A stretch of DNA of 64,000 nt from Butyricimonas sp. Marseille-P3923 (GTDB taxonomy: Bacteria > Bacteroidota > Bacteroidia > Bacteroidales > Marinifilaceae): positions 186,001 to 250,000 of the forward strand of contig NZ_FXXL01000004.1 of assembly GCF_900184685.1 (NCBI RefSeq), written 5' to 3'. Each line of letters opens with the position of its first letter. The first letter of the stretch is position 1. Shown piece by piece: positions 9,128-17,335 of this stretch. A program made the position numbers and the translations under genes. Below the pieces are notes generated by a model. It did no database searches. It was not told the origin of the DNA and saw only the letters and a list, made by a program, of their open reading frames with translations.

Positions 9128-12100
9128 ATGAAAAAAGTACGAAAGTTGTGCCATTCCGGCACGAACAGGGAATTTTTTAACTTATTCCGTGTGACTAAAG
9201 TAGTGTTTATGATCTTGTTGGTGGGGCTGGTACACGTGTCCGCCACCGTGGTGAGCCAGACGGTGCTCAACCTTAAATTAAAAGATGTTACGTTGGAAGA
9301 AGCCGTGCGGGGAGCGGAAAAGCAGTTGAAACAGGACTTCTTTTTCAATAAACAGGAGATCGACGTGAACAGGAAAGTATCCGTTGAGCTCGTGGACGGC
9401 TCGCTGGCTGATTTCGTGCGGTTGGTGTTCGGGAGGAATTATAGTTATGAGGTGGTGGATAACGTGATCGTGATTTCTTACAAACCGGTGAATCAGGAAC
9501 AGGTGAAGTCCGTCACCATCACGGGGATGGTCATGGATAAGGATAGCGTGCCGCTGCCGGGTGTGACGGTTCTCGTGAAGGGGACGAGCACGGGTACGGC
9601 GACGGATATTAACGGGGAGTATAAATTGTCGCTCCCGGAACAGGCTTCTATCGTGTTGGAATTTTCTTTTATCGGTATGAAGACGAGAGCCGTGACGTAC
9701 ACGGGGCAGAAAGTGATAAACGTGGTGCTGGAAGAGGACGTGAGCCAGATGGAGGAAGTGGTGGTAACGGGATACCAGAAGATAGAACGTCGTAAATTGA
9801 CTTCTTCTATCACGACGGTGGATATGGAGCGCTTGAAAATGGTAAATCAGCCGAGTATCGACAAGTTGCTGCAAGGACAGGTGCCGGGTATGACGATCGT
9901 GAGCACGAGCGGTGCCCCGGGTGCTGTTCCGCAAATCCGGATACGGGGTACTTCCACGATTAGCGGGAACGTGCAGCCGTTGTGGGTGGTAGACGGTATC
10001 GTGCTGGAAGACCCGGTAGACGCGAACGTGGACGATTTGCTGAATAACCGGAACTTGATCGCTTCCGGTATCGGGGGTGTGAACGTAGATGATATCGAGT
10101 CGATCAACGTGTTGAAGGACGCGGCTGCCACGGCTATTTACGGTACGCGAGCGGCAAACGGTGTCATCGTGATTACCTCGAAGAAGGGAACGGCGGGGAA
10201 AACCCGTGTGACTTATAACGGTAGCGTGAGCGTGGGAATGCGTCCGAAGTTGAAAGACGCGTATATGTTGAACTCGAAGGAACGGGTGGATATTAACATG
10301 GAGATGTTGGAAAAAGGATTGCTGAAGGCAAATTCCAATAAAGCGGGCGAATACGGTACGGTTTCCGATTTCGAGCGTTATTTTATCGACGTGCATGATC
10401 ACAAGATGACGTGGGAACAGTTCCAGCAGAAAGTGAATCGGTTGGAAACGGTGAACACGGATTGGTTCAAGTATCTTTTCCGTAACGCGATCACGCAACG
10501 GCATAGTATCAGTATTTCCGGCGGCTCGGAAACGACGACGTTCTATCTTTCCGGTAGTTACATGGACGAGCAGGCAACCGCGAAGGATGTCGGGATGGAA
10601 ACGTACACGATGGCAGCCAAGGTGTTTACCAAGTTAAGGCATAATTTACGGGTAGGCGGAATGCTCGACGTGAATATGCGCAATAACAAGAGTTTCTTCG
10701 CGGTGGATTCACGGGAGAATCCTTACGAGTGGGCGATTTACACGACTCGTGCCCATAACGCTTACGACGAGAACGGGGATTTTAATTACATGTATTATAA
10801 TGATTTGAAATTTAACTTTCTAGAGAATCGGGAACAAAGTTGGCGCAAGTCAAAGAGTTACGGGTTGAAAGGAACGGTGGATATCGAGTGGAAGATATTA
10901 TCCGACTTGACATTCAGCAGCTTGTTCTCGTTCTCGAAACAGAATACCACGGACGTGGATATCGCCACGGAGGATAGTTATTTCGTGCGTTCCCGCCAGA
11001 AGACGATGCAGGATAACACGACGTACGAGTCCGTGTGGCATGACGGGGGATACCGCCGGAGCAGGGGAACGAATAACAGTTCGCTTACTTTCCGTAACCA
11101 GCTTACTTATATGCCGGTGATTAACGAGGAGCATCGCTTCGACGTGATGGTGGGACAGGAGATACGGACCACGAAGTACGAGGAGGAAACCACGCAGATT
11201 TACGGTTACGCCCATGATAGGGGACACCAGCAAATTTTGCAATTGGATTTGATGGCGAAAATCGGGGAGCCTTACTGGGTGGAAAACTTGAACGAGTCGG
11301 CTGCCGTTTCGTGGTTCGGCGTGGCGGGGTACACGTTTATGAATCGCTACACGGTGAGTTTCAATGCCCGTACGGACGGCTCGAATCGTTTCGGGGTGAA
11401 GACCAACGATCTTTTCCAACCGCTGTGGTCTGTCGGTTTCAACTATCAGGTGAAGGAAGAGAATTTCTTGCGGGACGTGAAATGGTTGACTTACCTGACG
11501 CTGAAAGGTTCTTACGGCAGTCAGGGGAACGTGGCGGATGCTTATTCCGATCTGGTAGCGAAGGTAGGTACTATCGATGCCGTGAAGAAGGAGAATTATC
11601 TGGTGATCGAGGCGCCGAAGAACCCGAATTTGAAGTGGGAAAAGAATTACTCGACGAATTTGGCTTTGGAATTCGGGCTTTTCAACCGGAGGGTGTACGG
11701 TTCGTTGGAATACTATTACAAGAAGGCTGTGGATTTGTTGGGTAAGAAAGAGGTATCTCTCGTTTCCGGTTTCCCGTCGGTGTCGGTGAACTGGGCTTCG
11801 ATGAAAAACACGGGGTGGGAGTTTGCCTTGAACACGGTGAATGTTGATTTGCAGGATTTTCGGTGGACGTCCAACTTGAATTTCGGTTATAATAAAAACG
11901 AGATACTGGACGTGTATTCCACCCCGACGTATGGTTCTATGACCAATGCCCAGCGGACGGATTATGCGTCGGCGGCTATCGTGGGTAAGCCGATCAACGG
12001 ATTGTGGTCATACCGCTATGCCGGGTTGAATGAAGACGGACGGGCGCAATTCTATGACGCCGAGGATGAAAAAGTGTTGAAGGGTATGCATGATGTCGAA

Positions 12101-12697
12101 GGCTTGGTGTATTCCGGGACGACGATGCCGAAGATACAAGGGGGATTCACGAATACTTTCGAGTACAGGAATCTGGCGTTGTCCGTGTTGCTCGTGGGCA
12201 ATTTCGGGAACGTGATCCGCTTGAGGAATATGACCACGGGACAGGCTTTCGCTTACCCGGAAGCGACACAGAATATGTCGAGAGAATGGGCGAACAGATG
12301 GCGGAACCCGGGTGACGAGGCACACACGGATATCCCGCGGTTGGAAGCGAACGAGTTCGACGATGCCGTGTTCTACCCTTATCCGTCAAATGCCACGATG
12401 TACAATAATAGTGATCTGCGGACGGTAAAAGGTGATTTCGTGCGGTTGCAGAATGTTTCTTTGAGTTATGACCTGAAACTGGCAAAGTTGAAAGAGTGGG
12501 GGATACAGAATATCCGTTTCATGTTGCAGGGAAATAATTTGCACGTATGGAAGAATTCTAGGCTGAAAGGACAAGACCCGGAAGCGACGGGGGCTATCAT
12601 GAAATATAGTTCGGCAAGTAATGCGAATGTTTCTTTCGGGAATACCTATTTGCCGTTGCCCCGTTCTTATTCGTTCTCAGTATCTGTACAATTTTAA
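9128..12697 (+). CDS. SusC/RagA TonB-dependent receptor with STN signalling domain
   Basis: 1189 residues from the ATG at 9128 (MKKVRKLC). An in-frame ATG at 9053 is rejected because it lies in a hairpin and adds no signal-like sequence. Order: long signal peptide, STN domain (about 45-125, 'LKLKDVTLEEAV'), carboxypeptidase-regulatory-like domain (about 130-210, 'GVTVLVKGTSTGTATDINGE'), TonB box region 'MEEVVVTGYQ', plug with 'PQIRIRGTSTISG' and 'VLKDAAATAIYGTRAANGV', then the barrel ending in Phe. The STN domain fits control by the adjacent FecR/sigma pair. Substrate unknown. Confidence 0.95.
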   Translation: MKKVRKLCHSGTNREFFNLFRVTKVVFMILLVGLVHVSATVVSQTVLNLKLKDVTLEEAVRGAEKQLKQDFFFNKQEIDVNRKVSVELVDGSLADFVRLVFGRNYSYEVVDNVIVISYKPVNQEQVKSVTITGMVMDKDSVPLPGVTVLVKGTSTGTATDINGEYKLSLPEQASIVLEFSFIGMKTRAVTYTGQKVINVVLEEDVSQMEEVVVTGYQKIERRKLTSSITTVDMERLKMVNQPSIDKLLQGQVPGMTIVSTSGAPGAVPQIRIRGTSTISGNVQPLWVVDGIVLEDPVDANVDDLLNNRNLIASGIGGVNVDDIESINVLKDAAATAIYGTRAANGVIVITSKKGTAGKTRVTYNGSVSVGMRPKLKDAYMLNSKERVDINMEMLEKGLLKANSNKAGEYGTVSDFERYFIDVHDHKMTWEQFQQKVNRLETVNTDWFKYLFRNAITQRHSISISGGSETTTFYLSGSYMDEQATAKDVGMETYTMAAKVFTKLRHNLRVGGMLDVNMRNNKSFFAVDSRENPYEWAIYTTRAHNAYDENGDFNYMYYNDLKFNFLENREQSWRKSKSYGLKGTVDIEWKILSDLTFSSLFSFSKQNTTDVDIATEDSYFVRSRQKTMQDNTTYESVWHDGGYRRSRGTNNSSLTFRNQLTYMPVINEEHRFDVMVGQEIRTTKYEEETTQIYGYAHDRGHQQILQLDLMAKIGEPYWVENLNESAAVSWFGVAGYTFMNRYTVSFNARTDGSNRFGVKTNDLFQPLWSVGFNYQVKEENFLRDVKWLTYLTLKGSYGSQGNVADAYSDLVAKVGTIDAVKKENYLVIEAPKNPNLKWEKNYSTNLALEFGLFNRRVYGSLEYYYKKAVDLLGKKEVSLVSGFPSVSVNWASMKNTGWEFALNTVNVDLQDFRWTSNLNFGYNKNEILDVYSTPTYGSMTNAQRTDYASAAIVGKPINGLWSYRYAGLNEDGRAQFYDAEDEKVLKGMHDVEGLVYSGTTMPKIQGGFTNTFEYRNLALSVLLVGNFGNVIRLRNMTTGQAFAYPEATQNMSREWANRWRNPGDEAHTDIPRLEANEFDDAVFYPYPSNATMYNNSDLRTVKGDFVRLQNVSLSYDLKLAKLKEWGIQNIRFMLQGNNLHVWKNSRLKGQDPEATGAIMKYSSASNANVSFGNTYLPLPRSYSFSVSVQF

Positions 12698-12708
12698 TGC
12701 TTTTGATT

Positions 12709-14157
12709 ATGAAGAAGATATTTTATACATCCGTGTTTTTGCTGCTGACGTTGTTCAGCGGTTGTGATTTGCTCGATATAAAACCGGTGAACAGTATGTT
12801 GCCGAAGAGCGTGGAGGATTTCGAATCTGTCCTGCTGGGCGGCTATCCCCGGGAGAATTTCTTTATCAATACCGATTTGGCGACCGATAACGTGTACGCG
12901 AACCTGAGCGTCACGTCGGCTGTTACCAAGTCGTATGAACCGTGGTTTGTCTGGGCGGCAACGCACCAGTATAACGAGGCGGAGGATACGTATTGGAAAC
13001 AATTGTACTCGTCTGTATTTTACGCCAACACGGTGCTGGACGAGTTCGCCGGGAAGACTCCCACTACGGAAGAAAAGGCTTTGTTCGAAACGGTTCGGGG
13101 GGAGGCTTATGCCCTGCGTGCCTATTGCTATTTTTATCTGGTGAATCTTTACGCCGAGAATTACGCGGACGAGAACATGGATAAACCGGGTGTCCCGATG
13201 CCGCTGAGTGCCTCGGACGTACACCAGAATACCCAGAATAACGTGCGCGTGTCCGTCGGGAAGGTATGGGAACAGATCGAAAAGGATTTGGACGAGGCTT
13301 CCAAGGACTTGGTAGGCAAGGAAAGTAAAGGCAAGTATCGTTTTGATTATATCGCCTTGCAGGCTTTCAAGGCTCGTGTCTATTTGTTCACGGGTAAGTA
13401 CAGGGAAGCGATCGAGGCAGCAAGTTACGTGATCGACGCGAAGTCTTTGTTCGACATGAACGAGATTCAGTCTTACTTGGACGGGTTGGATAAGATTTCA
13501 AACGCTTTCAGCTATACTTACGGGTTTATTGACACGGATTACCGGAACGAGGTGTTGTTCTTCGTGGGCGGCAAGGGAAACGGGAACCCGTATTATTATT
13601 ACAAAACCCGTTTTAAACCGACGGAAGAGTTGTTGAATCTTTGCAAGCGTGATCCCGGTGTGGTGGATTACCGGAGGTATATTTTCGAATCGAATGCCGA
13701 TCCGGGGAGTGCCGATTACGCGGAACAGGGACCGACGGTGTACCGGATGTTCGCGACTCAGCAGAGTGATTGTTATTATAGCGGGTTGAAGTTGAGCGAG
13801 GCTTACGTGACTCGCGCGGAATCTTACGCCCGGACGGGAGAGAAGGATTTGGCTATCGAGGATTTGAACCGTTTGCTGGTGACTCGTATCAAGAAAACGG
13901 ATTACGTGGCACTGGATAAGGCTGATTTCACGGCAGAAACCGCCTTGCAGCGGGTTTTGGAAGAACGTCGGGTGGAATTGGCATTCGACGGGGGAATGCG
14001 CTGGTTTGATTTGAGGCGGCTCGGTAAGCCGGGTATCCGGCATGCTTACGAGAACGGGCAGGTACACACGTTGAATCAAGGGGATTTGCGTTACGTGTTA
14101 CAGATACCGTTGTCTGAACAATTGAATAGCCCGAATATGCCGATAAACCCGAGATAG
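12709..14157 (+). CDS. SusD/RagB-family surface lipoprotein
   Basis: 482 residues from the ATG at 12709 (MKKIFYTSV); an ATG four codons earlier overlaps the SusC stop. Lipobox FSGC is followed by DLLDIKPVN. The C-terminal SusD core is intact ('SEAYVTRAESYARTG', 'RVLEERRVELAFDGGMRWFD', 'LRRLGKPGI'). It pairs with the SusC at 9128, 11 bp upstream. No unusual features. Confidence 0.95.
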   Translation: MKKIFYTSVFLLLTLFSGCDLLDIKPVNSMLPKSVEDFESVLLGGYPRENFFINTDLATDNVYANLSVTSAVTKSYEPWFVWAATHQYNEAEDTYWKQLYSSVFYANTVLDEFAGKTPTTEEKALFETVRGEAYALRAYCYFYLVNLYAENYADENMDKPGVPMPLSASDVHQNTQNNVRVSVGKVWEQIEKDLDEASKDLVGKESKGKYRFDYIALQAFKARVYLFTGKYREAIEAASYVIDAKSLFDMNEIQSYLDGLDKISNAFSYTYGFIDTDYRNEVLFFVGGKGNGNPYYYYKTRFKPTEELLNLCKRDPGVVDYRRYIFESNADPGSADYAEQGPTVYRMFATQQSDCYYSGLKLSEAYVTRAESYARTGEKDLAIEDLNRLLVTRIKKTDYVALDKADFTAETALQRVLEERRVELAFDGGMRWFDLRRLGKPGIRHAYENGQVHTLNQGDLRYVLQIPLSEQLNSPNMPINPR

Positions 14158-14191
14158 ATGACGGATTATAAATTTGTAAATGTATATCATG

Positions 14192-15184
14192 ATGAAATCT
14201 AAGACTATATATTTGATGTTGACCGCGCTCGTGTTGTTTTTGAGCGGTTGTAACAAGGAGAGTAAATTGTCCCCGACGGATGATTTGGGGATCGTCGAGA
14301 TGTTTGGTCCGGACGAGAATGCCGATCCCCGGGTGAAATCGATGTATAACGATTACGGGGTTTGGGTGCGTACTTATTTCAGTAGTATCGACGAGTTGAC
14401 GAATGCTATCCTTGCACAGGACGCACTTGTTGCCATGAGAGGGGCGCAGAATCTGGACGAGGAGAAAATCCCGGAAGTGTTGTATTACTCGGAAGCATTG
14501 TTGAGTAACGTGTCGAAAGAATACGCTAACTCGTATTTCCCGTTGGAGTTGTTTTACGTGAAGGAATACGGTTCGCTTTATTGGATTTACCCGGTGAAAG
14601 CGTTGGGGCGGAGCAGGCTGATTCTGATGTGGCCGAACACGTCGGAAGGGGCGATAGAGGTGACCGATCCCGTGAATCACTATTACCGGGATTCCGTGTT
14701 GGCGTCGGAGGTGTGGAGAAAAATAGGTACCATGATTGTTGCCCGGATGGAGGAGCCTCTGAAAGATTTCGTGGCGGCAGGCAAGGCGTATGATGACGGA
14801 GTGGCTTACGAGAAGCTGGGAGATGAGTTCGATAAGGATGAGGATGCTTGGAAAGAGGAGAATCCGGACGCGAATGATGATGACGAAGATGAGGTGAACA
14901 GTCGCCCTTACGTGATCAAGTATAAAAAAGCCGTGGCTGAATTGTGTCGAAACGGGGGATATATTACAGGAGGCTCTTCCCGCTCGTTCGAGGGGGATTT
15001 CGCGGAATGGCTTCGCTTGTTGGTTACGGAATCTTACGAGAATATTAAGAAGGAGTATCTGGATAACAGTAAATCCCGTGCTTTGAAATACGAGGTGATT
15101 ACCAAATATTTCAAGGAATACAATTGGGATATTCAGGCTGCCGGTAATAGGTATCGTGAGAGATTTGACGGGTATAAGGAGTAG
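14192..15184 (+). CDS. Lipoprotein related to Bacteroidetes Mx1-type metallopeptidases, zinc motif absent
   Basis: About 330 residues; starts at 14180, 14189 and 14192 are all possible, and the last gives the cleanest signal peptide (lipobox LSGC). The gene sits where SusCD loci of this kind usually carry a 'putative zinc-binding metallopeptidase'. The C-terminal third fits that family: 'NGGYITGGSSRSFEGDFAEW', then 'NSKSRALKYEVITKYFKEYN'. The HExxH that should precede it is missing; the aligned stretch reads 'SEVWRKIGTMIVARMEE' with no His. An acidic insertion (DANDDDEDE) sits near residue 230. It is read as a degenerate, probably non-catalytic member that may bind ligand. The family assignment is from memory. 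Confidence 0.6.
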   Translation: MKSKTIYLMLTALVLFLSGCNKESKLSPTDDLGIVEMFGPDENADPRVKSMYNDYGVWVRTYFSSIDELTNAILAQDALVAMRGAQNLDEEKIPEVLYYSEALLSNVSKEYANSYFPLELFYVKEYGSLYWIYPVKALGRSRLILMWPNTSEGAIEVTDPVNHYYRDSVLASEVWRKIGTMIVARMEEPLKDFVAAGKAYDDGVAYEKLGDEFDKDEDAWKEENPDANDDDEDEVNSRPYVIKYKKAVAELCRNGGYITGGSSRSFEGDFAEWLRLLVTESYENIKKEYLDNSKSRALKYEVITKYFKEYNWDIQAAGNRYRERFDGYKE

Positions 15185-15235
15185 AATGGGGGACTTTATG
15201 GACCTTATAGACTTTACGGACTAAAAAAATACATC

Positions 15236-16330
15236 ATGAAAAGAACATTTTTAATATTGATAATATCTCTGTTGTCCGGATGGCTTTGGGCGCAGGAGGG
15301 GGTGAAGTTTGAAGAGTTGACATTTCAGGAAGCCTTGGAGAAAGCGAAAGCGGAGAATCGTTGGATTTTTCTGGATGCTTATACATCTTGGTGCGGTCCT
15401 TGCAGAATGATGGCAGAGAAAGTGTTTACACGAGCGGAGGCAGGGGACTTCTTCAATATCCATTTTGTCAACGTGAAGTATGACATGGAAAAAGGAGAAG
15501 GACCCGCTTTAGCAAAGAAACTGGGAATTGGAGCTTACCCTACATTCGTGTTGATAAAACCGGACGGGACTGTGCATGATAAATTGGTCGGCGGTTCGGA
15601 TGTTGCCGGAATTATCAACCGGGTGGAAAATTCCATGAAAAGCGAGAAGACCGTGGGGACTTTAACCGTGCGTTACGAGCGGGGAGAACGGGATAAACAA
15701 TTTCTATTGGAGTATTTGGAGGCTTTGTTGAAGGTAAGCGATATCCGGCAAGTGAGGGAAGTTGCCGCATTGTTGACAGAGCAATTGACTGACACAGAAA
15801 AGGTTGAATCGGCGTGTTGGAGTTTGTTTGATAATAATGATCTGGCTCCTTTCGGTTCTGCTAATTATCATTTTTTACTGGAAAACAGAAAACAGTTCTA
15901 TCGGCACGTGGGGCGAGAAAAGGTAGATACCCGCTTGGCAAATCTATACGCGGGAGTGCTTTCCTCTATTGTTTGGGGACGGGATACTAAAACGACCCCG
16001 GACGATGTTAAAGTGATGGAACGTGTTATCCGTGAGTTGCAAACAGACCGGAAGAAACAATTATTAGCCTACGTGGCTATGGCAAATGCCTATAAAAAGA
16101 AGGATACGGGTAAGTTGTTGAAGCTATGCTGCAAGGAATTTCCCCGCTTCTCGGATGCCGATGTGATGATGATGGTTATGCCTGTGTCTGTTTATTTCCG
16201 GTCACAGGAAGATAAAGAGGCGTTGAAGGAATTCGTGGAGATTGGGAAAGCGTTTATTCCGAATTTGAATATTCAGGCTAATGTTGATTACGTGTCGTAT
16301 TATTTCACGGAGTTGGAGAGGCAGTTGTAA
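15236..16330 (+). CDS. Periplasmic thioredoxin-fold protein
   Basis: 364 residues: cleavable signal peptide ('GWLWAQ'), then a thioredoxin domain (about 20-135) with active site WCGPC at about 51-55 and 'IGAYPTFVLIKPDG'. A C-terminal helical region of about 220 residues has no motif I recognise. It closes locus 2 as TlpA closes locus 1, so a disulfide-handling partner is a shared trait of these SusCD systems. The 51-bp gap before it contains an odd near-repetitive run (GACTTTATGGACC / GACTTTACGGACT). Confidence 0.88.
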   Translation: MKRTFLILIISLLSGWLWAQEGVKFEELTFQEALEKAKAENRWIFLDAYTSWCGPCRMMAEKVFTRAEAGDFFNIHFVNVKYDMEKGEGPALAKKLGIGAYPTFVLIKPDGTVHDKLVGGSDVAGIINRVENSMKSEKTVGTLTVRYERGERDKQFLLEYLEALLKVSDIRQVREVAALLTEQLTDTEKVESACWSLFDNNDLAPFGSANYHFLLENRKQFYRHVGREKVDTRLANLYAGVLSSIVWGRDTKTTPDDVKVMERVIRELQTDRKKQLLAYVAMANAYKKKDTGKLLKLCCKEFPRFSDADVMMMVMPVSVYFRSQEDKEALKEFVEIGKAFIPNLNIQANVDYVSYYFTELERQL

Positions 16331-16358
16331 GATTATTTGTTTGTTTTCGGTTTATAAG

Positions 16359-16386
16359 ACCGCCCTGTTTACGGGGCGGTTTGTTC
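16359..16386 (+). terminator. Rho-independent terminator of locus 2
   Basis: ACCGCCC at 16359-16365 pairs with GGGCGGT at 16374-16380 across a short loop, followed by a T-rich tail (TTGTTCGTTTT). It lies 29 bp after the thioredoxin stop codon. Confidence 0.85.
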
Positions 16387-16463
16387 GTTTTAAATAAACG
16401 GTTCAAAAAAAAATGAGATGAGGTGTTGTGTGAACGGAATTTCTAGCTATTTTTGATAGCAAG

Positions 16464-16614
16464 AAATGAACGTTTGATGATGTGCCAAAAAACGAATTTC
16501 ATTATTTACTAAGGTCTAAGTCTTTTTTATACATTAATTTGTAACACAACAACTTATCCATATTCGATATTTTGGATAATCTTTATGATTTTATATCTTA
16601 ACAAACGTTCATTT
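16464..16614. repeat. 13-bp perfect inverted repeat bracketing 125 bp upstream of ECF sigma (candidate invertible segment)
   Basis: AAATGAACGTTTG at 16464-16476 and CAAACGTTCATTT at 16602-16614 are exact reverse complements. The core AAACGTTCAT differs at one base from ARACGTWCGT, the inverted-repeat consensus I recall for Mpi-type invertible promoters in Bacteroides fragilis. The right arm ends 28 bp before the sigma start codon. No perfect TAnnTTTG box is visible inside on either strand; the closest are TTAATTTG and TATTTTG. The remainder of the 312-bp gap (16331-16642) holds only the terminator and AT-rich sequence. Confidence 0.6.
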
Positions 16615-16642
16615 AATGGAATTTAGATGTGAATATAAATAA

Positions 16643-17218
16643 TTGGAGTTGACTGATTTATCTAATCCGGATGATGTACATGGGTTGCGAAAGCGAGATC
16701 CTCGTGTTTATGAGATAATATTTAAGAAATATTATCCGAAACTTCTCGTGTTTGTGAATCGACATGTTGGAGATCAGGATGTTGCGCAAGATATAGTACA
16801 GGATATTTTTTTCAAATTGTTTGAGAGTAGCCGTTCTTTACCGGATAACTTTAATTTGAAATCGTGGCTTTATAAAGTTGCTCGAAATGCCGCACTGGAT
16901 TATTTACGTCATTTGCAGGTGATAGACCGTCATAAATTTTTGATGGCTGACGCTATGATCGTGGCTGAGGATGTGGACGAGAATGTTGATGAGGAAATAT
17001 ATGATCGGGTAAATCAAGCTGTTGAAAGTTTACCGGAACAATGTCGCTTGATTATAAAATTGAATGTAATCGAGGGCAAAAAATATTTGGAAATCTCGGA
17101 AGAGTTAGGAATATCAATTAATACGATTCGTACACAAGTTTCCCGGGGATATAAGAAATTAAGGGATATATTGTCCAATGAAAGGGATACATTAATTCTT
17201 GTCATTTATATACAGTGA
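16643..17218 (+). CDS. ECF sigma-70 factor (FecI-like), TTG start
   Basis: 191 residues with region 2 ('DQDVAQDIVQDIFFKLFES', 'LKSWLYKVARNAALDYLRHL') and region 4 ('LPEQCRLIIKLNVIEGKKYL', 'ISEELGISINTIRTQVSRG'). No ATG is available: an in-frame TAA at 16640-16642 directly precedes TTG at 16643, and the next Met is past region 2, so a TTG start (16643 or 16649) is needed. Its anti-sigma partner is probably the FecR at 20837, but a 3.4-kb gene lies between them. The upstream inverted repeat could make expression phase variable. Confidence 0.88.
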   Translation: MELTDLSNPDDVHGLRKRDPRVYEIIFKKYYPKLLVFVNRHVGDQDVAQDIVQDIFFKLFESSRSLPDNFNLKSWLYKVARNAALDYLRHLQVIDRHKFLMADAMIVAEDVDENVDEEIYDRVNQAVESLPEQCRLIIKLNVIEGKKYLEISEELGISINTIRTQVSRGYKKLRDILSNERDTLILVIYIQ

Positions 17219-17255
17219 AGAATACTCTTTGGTAGTAAATTAGTTGTAGTTTTCA

Positions 17256-17335
17256 AAAAAAATAAAATTCTTGTCACACAAAACAAGAGGCAAGCCGTTA
17301 TAGGAGTGCGTTTGAACATTGAATTGTGAGAAACA
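17256..17335 (+). repeat. 80-bp leader repeat, copy A
   Basis: Aligns without gaps to 20767-20846 with 6 mismatches in 80. It contains TGTCACAC (17272-17279), a small CTTG/CAAG stem and CGTTATAGG (17296-17304), and ends across the GTG start of the next ORF. Copy B holds the FecR ATG at exactly the equivalent position. Confidence 0.85.

Noticed and set aside
9278-10504. Long antisense frame inside the second SusC gene
   Set aside because: It is His- and Arg-rich with no domain and lies opposite an intact SusC; a codon-bias shadow.
15185-15235. Near-repeat GACTTTATGGACC/GACTTTACGGACT before the thioredoxin gene
   Set aside because: Only about 35 bp, imperfect, and no partner elsewhere in the window was noticed.
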